The notes under the pieces: generated by a model
What the model was told of the DNA's origin: nothing
What the model saw: the letters and a program-made list of their open reading frames with translations, nothing else
The model's database searches: none
DNA from: Halarchaeum acidiphilum MH1-52-1
Lineage (GTDB): Archaea > Halobacteriota > Halobacteria > Halobacteriales > Halobacteriaceae
Length of the DNA stretch: 63,103 bases
Direction of reading: 5' to 3'
Assembly: GCF_000474235.1 (NCBI RefSeq)
Contig: NZ_BATA01000005.1
Coordinates: 1 to 63,103, forward strand
Shown: positions 27,476-36,597 of the stretch, piece after piece
Numbering within the stretch: position 1 is the stretch's first letter
Layout of the letters: every line of letters begins with the position of its first letter
Position numbers and translations under genes: made by a program

Positions 27476-28446
27476 ATGTCAGCGGACTTCCCGGACTACC
27501 TCGACGTCGACTACACCGACGGCGAAGGCGAGGACCCCGAGGACTACCCGAGCCTCGAGGACAAGATCGAGAAAGCCGTCGAGGTCGTGCGGACCGGTCT
27601 CGAAGAGTACGAGAACCCCGCGATCATGTGGACGGGTGGGAAGGACTCGACGCTCACCCTCTACTTCGTCAAGGAGGTCGCCGAGGAGTACGGCTACGAG
27701 ATGCCGCCGGCGATCTTCATCGACCACTACCAGCACTTCGACGACCTGCTCGACTTCGCCGAGCGCTGGAGCGACGAGTGGGACTTCGAACTCATCTACG
27801 CCCGCAACGAGGACGTCGGCGACTACGTCGAGGCGAACGATCTCGAACCCGGCGACGACATCGAGATCAGCGAGCTCTCGGAGCACAACCAACACCACGT
27901 CCGGGACATCCTCGAGTACGAGGAGGACACCTTCCCCTTCCTCCTCGACACCTACGTCGGCAACCACCTCCTGAAGACCGTCGCGCTCAACGACGCCCTC
28001 GAGGAGTACGACGTCGACGGCATCTTCTCCGGGATCCGCTGGGACGAACAGGAGGCCCGCGCGGACGAGACGTTCTTCTCGCCCCGTCACGACCCGGACA
28101 TCTACCCGCCCCACGACCGCATCCAGCCGATCCTCCAGTTCGACGAGGCCGCCGTCTGGGACGCCTTCTGGCACTACGTCGTCCCGGAGAGCGTCGATGA
28201 GTTCCCGGACGAGGGCTACGTGCCCCAGTCCTACGACGACCTCCCGAACGACCTCAGCCACGAGGACATCCCCGTCTCGCCGAAGTACTTCAAGGCTTCC
28301 GTTCGCTCGGCTCCGAGGTCAGCACCGACAAGGCCGCCGAGGAGCCCGCGTGGCTCCAGAACCTCGAGGAGACGACCGAACGCGCCGGCCGCGCTCAGGA
28401 CAAGGAGGACCTCATGGAGCGCCTCCGCGATCTGGGCTACATGTAA
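27476..28446 (+). pseudogene. PAPS-reductase / adenine-nucleotide hydrolase family protein, frameshifted near the end
   Basis: About 322 residues. The P-loop-like PP motif WTGGKDSTLTLYFV near residue 52, FIDHYQHFDDL, GIFSGIRWDEQEARADETFFSPR and PHDRIQPILQF identify a phosphoadenosine-phosphosulfate reductase superfamily protein. At KYFKA (about 28293) the frame breaks. One extra G in aaggcttcc restores GFRSLGSEVSTDKAAEEPAW through to the taa at 28444-28446. As read, the frame runs into the next gene. Function is probably in sulfate or thiolation chemistry, but the exact reaction is not known. Confidence 0.82.
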
Positions 28447-28483
28447 CGCGCGCGGGCTGACGACAATACTCTCACCGCTTTCG

Positions 28484-28696
28484 ATGACCCAGACCGACGC
28501 GAACGAGCGCACGCTCTTCGAGGGTATCGGCCGCCCGGACGCGGTGCTGGGCGTCATCACCGTCCTCCTCGTCGCGACCGTCGTCGCGACCGCGATCGCA
28601 CCCTACGCGGTGCTGCCGACGCTCGCCGTCGGCTGCCTCGGCTGCCTCGGCGTCATCGGCGAGGCGCTGTTCGTCCACCCGCCCGTCGAGGGCTGA
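28484..28696 (+). CDS. Small two-helix membrane protein
   Basis: A 70-aa product starting MTQTDANERTLFEG with two hydrophobic segments (about 19-40 and 44-62) and the short tail HPPVEG. It starts 37 bases after the PAPS-like gene and, because of the frameshift there, appears fused to it in a naive reading. It lacks recognisable motifs. Position and start codon support an independent gene. Confidence 0.65.
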   Translation: MTQTDANERTLFEGIGRPDAVLGVITVLLVATVVATAIAPYAVLPTLAVGCLGCLGVIGEALFVHPPVEG

Positions 28697-28707
28697 GCCG
28701 ACACTCG

Positions 28708-28923
28708 TCACTCCGACCTCGCGCGCGCCGGAACGCCCGTGACGAGCAGCGCGCCGGCGACGCACGCCACCGCGAGCGCGGCGACGACGACCGCCGCGCC
28801 CCCGTACGGACCCGGATACGTCCCGAACACCCCGCCGACGATCACCGCCGCCGCGACGGTGACGAGGCAGAGCCAACAGACGGCGGCGGCGACGGCCCGG
28901 ACGAGGAAGTCGTGGTGCGACAC
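28708..28923 (-). CDS. Small two-helix membrane protein
   Basis: A 71-aa protein with hydrophobic segments at about 8-30 and 41-63. Its first residues are MSHHDFLVRAVAAAVCW and the end is ARARSE. It is convergent with the 70-aa membrane gene, 11 bases apart, and divergent from the large pilin-like gene. No family is recognised. Confidence 0.6.
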   Translation of the reverse strand: MSHHDFLVRAVAAAVCWLCLVTVAAAVIVGGVFGTYPGPYGGAAVVVAALAVACVAGALLVTGVPARARSE

Positions 28924-29041
28924 GAGGTGGCCATTGGCGTGCGATCGGCAAAAACGGGCCGGTCCGAACGCCGAAGCCTTTTGCCCGCGAGCGCCCTATC
29001 CGTTGAAGACGTCCGACCGGTAGCGGCGTCGGGCAAGCGCG

Positions 29042-31645
29042 ATGACGCGGGGTAGCAACAGCGTCGTGGGAACGATCCTCCTGACCGGCATCGTCGTGGT
29101 GACGGTCACGGTGAGCGGCGTCGCCGTGCTGGATCGCGCCTACGGCGGTGGCGGCGCGGCGAACGCCCCCATTGGCTCGGTGGATGTCACGGTGCACGAC
29201 GGGAGCGTCACCGTTACGCGCTGTGGCGGCGAATCCCTCGACGGCGACGACCTCGTTGCCGTGCTACGCGGGTCGAACGGGACGAAGCGCGTCCCGTTCG
29301 CGAACGGATCGTGGACGGACGACGGCGACGGGGCCACCGGCTCGTTCTCACCGGGGATGACGTGGACGTACCCGTACGAGAACGAGAGCGAGACGGCTAT
29401 CGGAGACCTGACCGAGAGCGACGTCTCCGTCGTCCACACGCCGTCGAACACCGCCCTCGACACGACGGAGTGCGGCGGGCGGGTGGCGACGACTACCACG
29501 ACGGCCGTGACGACTACCACGACGACGAGCACGCCGTCCACGACCACTCCCACGCCGTCGGGCGGCGACGAATCGACGCCGCCGGTGTCGCTGAACGTCA
29601 CGCTCGTCGATCGGAGCGGCCCGAACGACCGCGCGGCGTACGACGTGACGTACGCGCTCGACGCCGCGGAGGCGAATCGCACGGCGAACGTCTCCGTCGC
29701 GATCCGGAACGAGGCGACGGGCGCCGTGCGGAACGACACGGATCTCGCCGCGGCGGCGGGGACGAACCGCGTCTCGTACGACGCGTCGGACGCGGCCGGT
29801 GACAACTACACCGTCACCGTCCGCGCGCACGGGACGAGCGGGGACACGCTCGACACCGAGACCGTCACCGACGTCGCGGACGGCGTCGACTCGGACGACA
29901 ACGGTACCGTCGAGCGCGCGGGCGAGCCGCTGCGGGCCGTCACGCTCGCCGACCGCACCGGGCCGGACGACGGCGCGGCGTACACGATCGGATACGAGGC
30001 GACGGACGCGGTCGCGAACGTGAGCGTCGCGCTCGTCGATACGGACGGCGAATGGACGCTCGACACGTCGAACGCGTCCGTTCCGTCGAGCGGGGCGGGA
30101 GCGATCACTGTCGACCCGGCCACCGACGCCGGGGGCGACGCCGTCAACGTCACCGTACACGCGTACGACGCGAGTGGCGATCGGATCGACGCGATGACGT
30201 ACGTCGATGTCGCTGACGGTCGGGACACGCACGACACGTACAACGCGTCCCCGGCCGAACGCGTCGCGGGCGTCGCGATAACGGACCGGAGTGACGCCGA
30301 CGCGAACCGGGCGAGTTACGCGGTCGACTACGAGTTCGGGGCGAGCGGCCTCCATAGCGTCGTCGCGTTCCACGATCTGGACGCCGGCACGACGACGATG
30401 GTCGTCGGCGACGGCGGGACGGCGACCTACCGCGAGAACGGAACGTACGGCGACGAGTACGCGATCACCGTCCTCGCGGTCACGTCGGACGGCGCCGTCG
30501 TGGACCACCGGACGGTTCGGGACACGGCCGCCGCGTCGAATCCGGGATTCGCGTATACGGACGTGGACGGGGACGGCGTTTACGACGCCGAGGACCGGAG
30601 AGTGAACGCGAGCGACCTCGCGGACGGCTACTCGTCCGACGAGCGCCTCGTCGTGCCGAAGAGCGTCTCCGTTAGCGTCGACCATTCGCTCTCCATCGCC
30701 GCGAGCGGGATCGACCTCCGCGGGACGATCGAGACCACGAACGAGAACGGCGATGTGACGCTCGATTCCAGAGGGCATTCGCTCGAAACCGACGGGGGGA
30801 CGGTCCGGACGACCGGGCAAAAGGCGAGCCTCCATGTCGAGGCCGGCGGTGGTCACATCACCTTCCGGAACGCGACCGTCAGCACGGAGGGCAAAAACGC
30901 CGGAGTGGCCGTAACGAGTCGTGGTGGTGCGGTGAGTCTCCGAGACACGACCGTCAACACGACCGGACAGAAGGCGAGTCTCGAAATCACCGGGAAGCGG
31001 ATAGCGGGGACGGACATCGCCGCAATGACGGACGGGAAGATCGCCGCGCTCACCATTGACGGGGAACAGACGGTCACACTCAATCGGACAGCCCTAGACA
31101 CGGATGGACAGAAGGCCGACCTCTCCATCGAGAGTGACGGTGTCGATCTTCGGGGAGCGACGATCGACACCGACGGGAAGACCGCGGGACTCACGATCGA
31201 CGGCCGGAACGGATCGGCTCGGCTCGGAAACGCGAACATCACCACGACCGGACGGAAAGCGGACGTCGAGATCAACGCTGGGGAGCAGATCGGACTCGGG
31301 AACGCGACGGTTATGACCGCCAGCAAAAATGCCGGAATCCGGATCGATGGGGACGCTCGGATCGATCTCAGAAACGGTACGCTCTCGACGACTGGCCAGA
31401 AAGCGGCTCTCACCGTCGAAGGCACCGGTGTCGACCTCCGGGATGGCTCACTCAGCACGAACGGAAAGAACGCCGGAATGACAATTGATGGACGGAACGG
31501 ATCGGTTCGGCTCGAGAACGCGACGGTCACGACGGCTGGACAGAAGGCAGGTATCGATATCACCGGAAATACGATAGAAGGCCGCGACGCCGCGACCATC
31601 ACCGCGAACGGAAGTAGTGCGAGTGTCGCCTTCCACGAAACCTGA
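29042..31645 (+). CDS. Pilin-type N-terminus surface protein with predicted beta-solenoid repeats
   Basis: The 867-aa product begins MTRGSNSVVG then one hydrophobic helix, the pattern of archaeal type IV pilin precursors cut by a PibD-like peptidase. A Thr/Ser-rich linker lies at about 150-180. Three related segments of about 105 residues follow, each starting like VDRSGPNDRAAYDVTY. The C-terminal 280 residues hold about 12 rungs of 20-25 residues that alternate between a TTGQKA type and a TDGKNAG type, with regular L-x-I-x-G and LRNATV strands, as in a beta-helix. Many N-x-S/T sites suggest glycosylation. Acts at the cell surface, perhaps as an adhesin; exact role unknown. Confidence 0.82.
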   Translation: MTRGSNSVVGTILLTGIVVVTVTVSGVAVLDRAYGGGGAANAPIGSVDVTVHDGSVTVTRCGGESLDGDDLVAVLRGSNGTKRVPFANGSWTDDGDGATGSFSPGMTWTYPYENESETAIGDLTESDVSVVHTPSNTALDTTECGGRVATTTTTAVTTTTTTSTPSTTTPTPSGGDESTPPVSLNVTLVDRSGPNDRAAYDVTYALDAAEANRTANVSVAIRNEATGAVRNDTDLAAAAGTNRVSYDASDAAGDNYTVTVRAHGTSGDTLDTETVTDVADGVDSDDNGTVERAGEPLRAVTLADRTGPDDGAAYTIGYEATDAVANVSVALVDTDGEWTLDTSNASVPSSGAGAITVDPATDAGGDAVNVTVHAYDASGDRIDAMTYVDVADGRDTHDTYNASPAERVAGVAITDRSDADANRASYAVDYEFGASGLHSVVAFHDLDAGTTTMVVGDGGTATYRENGTYGDEYAITVLAVTSDGAVVDHRTVRDTAAASNPGFAYTDVDGDGVYDAEDRRVNASDLADGYSSDERLVVPKSVSVSVDHSLSIAASGIDLRGTIETTNENGDVTLDSRGHSLETDGGTVRTTGQKASLHVEAGGGHITFRNATVSTEGKNAGVAVTSRGGAVSLRDTTVNTTGQKASLEITGKRIAGTDIAAMTDGKIAALTIDGEQTVTLNRTALDTDGQKADLSIESDGVDLRGATIDTDGKTAGLTIDGRNGSARLGNANITTTGRKADVEINAGEQIGLGNATVMTASKNAGIRIDGDARIDLRNGTLSTTGQKAALTVEGTGVDLRDGSLSTNGKNAGMTIDGRNGSVRLENATVTTAGQKAGIDITGNTIEGRDAATITANGSSASVAFHET

Positions 31646-31699
31646 CGGACCCGAGCATGAGTTGATCGACGCCGAGTGACGAGACGAGCGGCCGTCCGC

Positions 31700-32686
31700 T
31701 CAGTCGCCGTCCGGAATGCCCTCGATGTCGCCGCCGTCGTCCTCGACGACGAACTGGCCGGCGGCGCGCTGCGCGCTGTTGACGAGCGTCACGCGCAGGA
31801 CGTAGGCGGCGACGAGGACGAACGGCGCGAACGCGACGGCCTCGACAGTGACGACGAGGAGGTTGCTGTCCGGGAGGTCGTTGAGGAAGTGCATGAACGC
31901 GGCGACGATCGCGGCGGTCGGGACGGCGGTGAGCACGAGGTCGCGCGAGAGGTTCGCGAGGTCGCGGCGCGTGTAGAGCGTCTTGAAGTATTCGCGGGCG
32001 GTCGCGGCGTACTGGAGGAGGCGCAGCATCTCGTCGATACGCTCGGCGGTGGCGTCGTCGAGTTCGTCGTCGTGCGCGACGCGGATCGCGCGGAGGTCGT
32101 GGATCTGCTTGTCGTGATCGTAGTCGATGGTGGCGAGCACGACGTCGAGGGTGTCCTCGGCCTCTTCGAGACCGCGGTTCATCTCGCCGGTTTCCTCGGC
32201 GAGGTTCTCGACGTAGCCGTCGAGGTCCTCGCGCAGATCGAAGTCCGCCGCGCCGAGTTCGTCTTCGAGGTGCTGGGCGCGTTCGAGGATGCTCCCGGAG
32301 AGCAGCCGGAGGAGCGCTTCGGGTTCGGCGGGGACGTGTTCGGTGTCGACGACGTCCTCCAGTTGACGGCGGTACTGGACGACGCTCTGCACGCGGCCGA
32401 ACTGCTGGCCGAGCGGGTGTTGCTGTTGGGAGACGAACAGCGTGTTGACGGTGACGACGATGCTGAAGAGGAAGAACGTCCCGCTGAGGAGCGCGGAGAC
32501 GAGCGACACCGTCGGACTGGAGTCGGCGAGCGGGTTCTTCGGCGATGGGAGGAGGAAGCTCGCGACGGGACCGAACAACGTGAAGCCGACGAGGAGGACG
32601 ACGGTCGTGAGGATCCGCCGGTCGGCGGTGAACGCCACCCACCGGTACCAGTCGCGTCGCCATCGGTCGAAACCGTCGTCGGCCAT
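31700..32686 (-). CDS. Four-helix membrane protein with a central coiled domain, unknown function
   Basis: The 328-aa protein has two N-terminal helices (about 27-47 and 60-82), a long soluble, glutamate-rich helical stretch (about 95-255, e.g. LEDELGAADFDLREDLDGYVEN region) and two C-terminal helices (about 255-275 and 280-302). It lacks known catalytic motifs. Its organisation, conserved-looking residues and clean start (MADDGFDRW) support a real gene. It is convergent with the pilin-like gene. Confidence 0.75.
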   Translation of the reverse strand: MADDGFDRWRRDWYRWVAFTADRRILTTVVLLVGFTLFGPVASFLLPSPKNPLADSSPTVSLVSALLSGTFFLFSIVVTVNTLFVSQQQHPLGQQFGRVQSVVQYRRQLEDVVDTEHVPAEPEALLRLLSGSILERAQHLEDELGAADFDLREDLDGYVENLAEETGEMNRGLEEAEDTLDVVLATIDYDHDKQIHDLRAIRVAHDDELDDATAERIDEMLRLLQYAATAREYFKTLYTRRDLANLSRDLVLTAVPTAAIVAAFMHFLNDLPDSNLLVVTVEAVAFAPFVLVAAYVLRVTLVNSAQRAAGQFVVEDDGGDIEGIPDGD

Positions 32687-32767
32687 CGACCCGGCGAACG
32701 GGCCGCACCGCTAAAAGCCGTACGGGCCACCGGAACGGATATGTAAGTGGCGTGATATCAGGGCGAC

Positions 32768-33313
32768 GTGCCCGCCATCGAGTCGTTCGCGACGAAACGC
32801 GGCACCGCGCGCTTCGAGGACGGGAGCCTCGTCTTCGACGAGTCCGTTCGCGGGTATCTCCGCGCGCTGTATCGGGACTACTGGCGAGGCGAGACGTGGT
32901 GGCGGAAAGCGATCTTCCTCGGCTACGTCTGCTGGCTCGCCGTCGCGATCGGCTGGAGCGCCACCGTGCTCCGCGACGCCCTCCAGTCGGGCGGCGACCA
33001 GATTTGGGCCGCCGGCGGTGCGGGCGTCGTCGCCGCGCTCCTCCTCGCGCTCTGGATCGCGAACTCCCTCCGTGGCTACCGCGCGCCCGACCGACTCGCG
33101 CTCGATCGGATCGAGTCGGTGGCCGCGACGCGGGGCGAGAAGGGCCTGACGCGTCCGCGCCTCGTCATCACCTACCGCGACGACGGCGCGACGCGGAAGC
33201 GGCGCGTGTCCCTCCCGTCGCTGCTCACGCCGGACGGCGGGGAGACGTACGACCGCGCCGTCCGAGCGTTCGCCGAGCGCGGGTTCGACGTCGACGCGGA
33301 CGACGAGAAGTGA
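32768..33313 (+). CDS. Two-helix membrane protein, unknown function (GTG start)
   Basis: A 181-aa protein starting at GTG (MPAIESFATKRGTARF). Two membrane segments lie at about 48-68 and 80-100; the C-terminal 75 residues are soluble with a beta-rich PRLVITYRDDGATRKRRVSLPS. No family recognised. It is divergent from the previous membrane gene, from which it is separated by 81 bases. Confidence 0.7.
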   Translation: MPAIESFATKRGTARFEDGSLVFDESVRGYLRALYRDYWRGETWWRKAIFLGYVCWLAVAIGWSATVLRDALQSGGDQIWAAGGAGVVAALLLALWIANSLRGYRAPDRLALDRIESVAATRGEKGLTRPRLVITYRDDGATRKRRVSLPSLLTPDGGETYDRAVRAFAERGFDVDADDEK

Positions 33314-33316
33314 GCG

Positions 33317-33703
33317 TCAGAGCGCGACGAAGACGGCGGCGGTGACGAGCGCGGCGACGACGACGGAGATGGCAGTGATGCGGACGGCGGACGCCCGATC
33401 GACCGCGCGGTCATCGGGATCGGAGACGGTGCCGCGTTCGTCCGATTCGCGGAAACTGTACTTCCCGAGGAGTGCGAGGAGGGCGCAGAAGGACTTCGAG
33501 GCCTGCAGATACCACTCGATGGCGAGCGCGAGCGGGACGAAGAGCGCGGGGACGAGTTCGTGCGGGATGACGTCGAGCGCCGCGCCGAGGACGAACGCGA
33601 CGGCGATGAGGAAGGAGAGCGCGGCGTAGGCGTAACGGCGTCGGCGCTCGCGCCGACCGATGTTACAGACGCCCGCGCGATAGGAGGACTGAGACGTTGC
33701 CAC
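33317..33703 (-). CDS. Small membrane protein, unknown function
   Basis: A 128-aa product with three hydrophobic segments (about 25-45, 48-66 and 107-127) and a soluble loop between. Begins MATSQSSYRAGVCN. It is convergent with the 181-aa gene and the stops are only 3 bases apart. No family motif is visible. Confidence 0.65.
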   Translation of the reverse strand: MATSQSSYRAGVCNIGRRERRRRYAYAALSFLIAVAFVLGAALDVIPHELVPALFVPLALAIEWYLQASKSFCALLALLGKYSFRESDERGTVSDPDDRAVDRASAVRITAISVVVAALVTAAVFVAL

Positions 33704-33823
33704 GCTCGCGAGGAAGAACGGGACGCGCCTAAAGGATCGGTTCGCCCCACTCGCTGCCGGTAGGGGGGAGCGGTGCGAGCGGGGCGGATGCCGGCGCGTC
33801 GCCGGGAGCGTCGATCGCGTCGG

Positions 33824-34402
33824 TTATTTCGGGAGCGCCCAGCCGAGCCCGATGTCGAGCGTGACGGCGTACGTGAGGTACATCAGCCAGATGCCGGTGA
33901 GCACCTGAAAGAGGGCGACGGACTTCTCGCCGGTCTCCGAGCCGGTGAAACGCGCCCAGATCTCGGAGAGGTAGACGAGGGTCAGCCCGAGGAAGAGGAT
34001 GGCGACCGGGACGACGCCACCGAGGAAGAAGTCCACCATCCCGAGGACGGAGACTAACAGGAAGGCGATCGCCATCCACGCGTCGGGACGGGGATCGAAC
34101 CCTCTGTACATCTTCCACCCGAGGACGAACCAGTGGACGCCGTACGCGGTGAACGCGAGCGCCGCCATGTAGAGCAGGTGGTCCTGTCGGAATGCCTCGA
34201 ACCACGTGAGACCGCCCCAGAGCAGGATCCCGGTGAGGAACTGGAGGAAGCCGGGCATCCAGATCCCCCACGATCCCAGCGTCTGCGCCGTCGTTTCGCC
34301 CTTCTCGGGGAATTCGAAGAGGTTCGTACCACCGACGATGAAGTACCCGGTCCCCAGCCCGAAGAACCCGAGGGCGACGGGAGCGAGTGCGCTTGCTACC
34401 AT
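33824..34402 (-). CDS. Six-helix channel-like membrane protein (GPR1/FUN34/YaaH or AmiS/UreI-like)
   Basis: The 192-aa protein has six hydrophobic segments of even length and conserved small residues (GFFGLGTGYFIVGG at helix 1, GSWGIWMPGFLQFLTGILLWGG at helix 2, FFLGGVVPVAILFL). Size and topology match acetate/succinate carriers of the YaaH type or the AmiS/UreI channels; I cannot decide between them. The TATA box at 34430-34437 supports the ATG at 34402. Confidence 0.65.
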   Translation of the reverse strand: MVASALAPVALGFFGLGTGYFIVGGTNLFEFPEKGETTAQTLGSWGIWMPGFLQFLTGILLWGGLTWFEAFRQDHLLYMAALAFTAYGVHWFVLGWKMYRGFDPRPDAWMAIAFLLVSVLGMVDFFLGGVVPVAILFLGLTLVYLSEIWARFTGSETGEKSVALFQVLTGIWLMYLTYAVTLDIGLGWALPK

Positions 34403-34429
34403 AGTCCAGCTACCACTTCCGACGCCACC

Positions 34430-34437
34430 TTATTAAT
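34430..34437 (-). promoter_or_regulatory. Probable TATA box for the six-helix membrane gene
   Basis: ttattaat lies 28-35 bases before the start; a second element, atttatac, is present near 34471. Confidence 0.5.
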
Positions 34438-34486
34438 GGTCGGACAAGGAGCGAAAAAACGCCAGAAAGTATTTATACATCCGCTA

Positions 34487-34785
34487 TCAGAGGTCGCCGC
34501 TGGCCGCGCCCGAATCGGATCGCGTGCCGGATGAGAGTTGTGCCACGCCGAAGACGGCGGCGGCGACGACGACGCAGAGGAGTGCGGCGACGACGACCGC
34601 GACGTCGAAGCGGTAGGACGCGAGCCAGCCTCCGAGAAGCTCCCGAGCGCGCCCGGCCCGCCGCCGAGGTGGACGATGTAGAGGGTGACGAGCGGTCCGG
34701 CGACGCTCGACGCCACCGCGGAGCGCATCAGCGAGTAGAGCCAGCGATCCGAGGACGTACCCGAATCCTCCGCCGGCGACGTCAC
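34487..34785 (-). pseudogene. MFS transporter remnant with the centre deleted
   Basis: On the minus strand an N-terminal MFS piece (SSDRWLYSLMRSAVASSVAGPL region, then LYIVHLGGGPGALGS) is joined, in a shifted frame at about 34640, to a C-terminal MFS piece (FLGGWLASYRFDVAVVVAALL) that runs to a stop at 34487. Of an expected 380-400 residues about 100 remain, so most of the gene is lost. It lies between the six-helix protein and the phosphate carrier, and shares no frame with either. Confidence 0.6.
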
Positions 34786-34915
34786 ATTCCTGTCGCCCAA
34801 TGGATCTCCCGGAGCGTCGCGCGAGGGCGGCGTCCCCCCGACCCGCTCATCGGACGGGATCGGTATCTTCAACAGAGTCCACCGGGACTCGGCGAGTACG
34901 AGGTATCGAGACCGG

Positions 34916-36121
34916 ATGGCTGCCATCTCTCTCGTGCTCGCTATCGCATTCGTCGCGGCACTGTTCATGTCGTTCACCGTCGGCGCGAACAGCAACTCCG
35001 CGCCGATCGCGCCGGCCGTCGGCGCGAACGCGCTCTCGATCCTCCGCGCGGCCCTCCTCGTCGGCGTCGTCGCCGGACTCGGTGCAGTCCTTCAGGGGGG
35101 CAACATCTCGGAGACGATCGGGCGCGATCTCGTCACGGGCGTCTCGATCACGCCGCTTGCGGCCGCCGCGGCGCTCCTCACGTCGGCGGCGCTCATCACG
35201 ATCGGGAACTCGCGCGGCTACCCGATCCCCTCGGCGTTCACCGTCACCGGCTCCATCATCGGCGTCGGGATCGCCCTCGGCGGCGGGTTCGCCACGCACG
35301 AGTACGTTCGCATCTTCAGCTTCTGGCTCGTGATCCCGGTCGTCAACGCGATCCTCGGCTATCTGATCGCCCGGGCGCTTCGGAGCGACGCGCTCGACGA
35401 AACGGTCGGCGTCCCCGTGCTCGCCGGCGGTGTGGGGTACGCGCTCGCCAACATCCACCTCTCCGTCCTGCCCGCACCGAGCGGAACGACCGGCTCGATC
35501 GCCGGATCGATGAGCCGGTCGCTCCACCTCCTCCCGACGACGCTCGCCCCACACTACACGCTCGGGATGTTCGTCGTGAGCCTCGCGCTCGGGATCGCCG
35601 CGCTCGGTGCGACGTGGTGGCAACTCGTTCGCGATCAGGCGACCGGGATCAAGCGCTTCCTCATCGTCCTCGGTCTCGTCGTCGTCTTCACGAGCGGGGG
35701 CAGTCAGGTCGGACTCGCCACCGGGCCGCTCGAGACGGTCTTCGAATCTGACCTGCACGCGAGCACGAGCTACCTGCTCGTCCTCGGCGGAGTCGGCATC
35801 CTCGCAGGCGCGTGGATCCGATCACCGCGCGTGATCCAAGCCGTCTCGAACGAGTACGCCGCGCTCGGCCCGCGCAGATCGATCGCCGCCCTCATTCCGG
35901 CGTTCCTCATCGCACAGCTCGCCATCGTCCTCGGCATCCCCATCTCGTTCAACAAGGTCATGATATCGAGTATCGTCGGGAGCGGTCTGGCGGCGAGTTC
36001 CTCGGGCGGCGGGGTGTCGCCCCGAAAGGCGGGGTTCACCGTCCTCTCGTGGGTCGGATCGATGGCGGGAGCCGGTCTCGTCAGCTACGGTCTCTACACC
36101 GGTCTCCACGCGATCGTCTAA
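34916..36121 (+). CDS. Inorganic phosphate transporter, PiT family
   Basis: The 401-aa protein has about ten helices. The duplicated PiT signature appears as ALFMSFTVGANSNSAPIAPAVGANAL at the N-terminus and GIPISFNKVMISSIVGSGLA near residue 340, where the second half is degenerate compared with usual GxNDxAN signatures. It would take up phosphate with sodium or protons. It begins at 34916 with MAAISLVLA, placing helix 1 at once. No PhoU-like gene is adjacent. Confidence 0.85.
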   Translation: MAAISLVLAIAFVAALFMSFTVGANSNSAPIAPAVGANALSILRAALLVGVVAGLGAVLQGGNISETIGRDLVTGVSITPLAAAAALLTSAALITIGNSRGYPIPSAFTVTGSIIGVGIALGGGFATHEYVRIFSFWLVIPVVNAILGYLIARALRSDALDETVGVPVLAGGVGYALANIHLSVLPAPSGTTGSIAGSMSRSLHLLPTTLAPHYTLGMFVVSLALGIAALGATWWQLVRDQATGIKRFLIVLGLVVVFTSGGSQVGLATGPLETVFESDLHASTSYLLVLGGVGILAGAWIRSPRVIQAVSNEYAALGPRRSIAALIPAFLIAQLAIVLGIPISFNKVMISSIVGSGLAASSSGGGVSPRKAGFTVLSWVGSMAGAGLVSYGLYTGLHAIV

Positions 36122-36135
36122 CTCGATTTCCCCAT

Positions 36136-36477
36136 TCACGACGTGTTCGAGAGGAGCTGATCGAGGATCTCCTCGTGGGCGGCGCGCGTCTTCATCTCCT
36201 CCCACGTTTCGAAATCGCTCACGTCGCTGACGAACCGATCCGCGCGACGCCGACGTGTCGTCGACTCGTCGAGTGGCACGTCGAAATCGAGCGGTGCGTC
36301 CGCACGGAACGCGCCGAATGTCCCGTATTCCGTGTGTTCCCGCATGAACGGCTTCGAGAAGAACGCGTCCGAATCGACTCGCGTTCCGGCGCGGAGTTCG
36401 CCGATCCGTTCGAGGCCGCGTTCGAGCGCCGCCTCCAAGTCGTCGACTCCCTCGATGCGAACGTCCATAGCGAGCAT
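36136..36477 (-). CDS. Conserved haloarchaeal small protein, unknown function
   Basis: A 113-aa acidic protein from MLAMDVRIEGVDDLEAALERGLE; MDVRIEG at 36468 is an equally good start. It reads as an alpha/beta protein (IEGVDDLEAALERGLERIGEL, then DAFFSKPFMREHTEYGTFGAF). Region upstream of this start is arginine-rich noise on the same frame, so the long version is rejected. It converges with the phosphate carrier. Confidence 0.65.
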   Translation of the reverse strand: MLAMDVRIEGVDDLEAALERGLERIGELRAGTRVDSDAFFSKPFMREHTEYGTFGAFRADAPLDFDVPLDESTTRRRRADRFVSDVSDFETWEEMKTRAAHEEILDQLLSNTS

Positions 36478-36597
36478 GACGGGCGTTCGCGCCGTAAGAC
36501 CTGCGGCGGTCCGACTCGGGTGGAGTCGGTCTGGAGTCGCCCCCACCGTCCCCCTTCCACCCGAACTTTTGTCGGTCGCGGGCCAACGATCGGCCAT

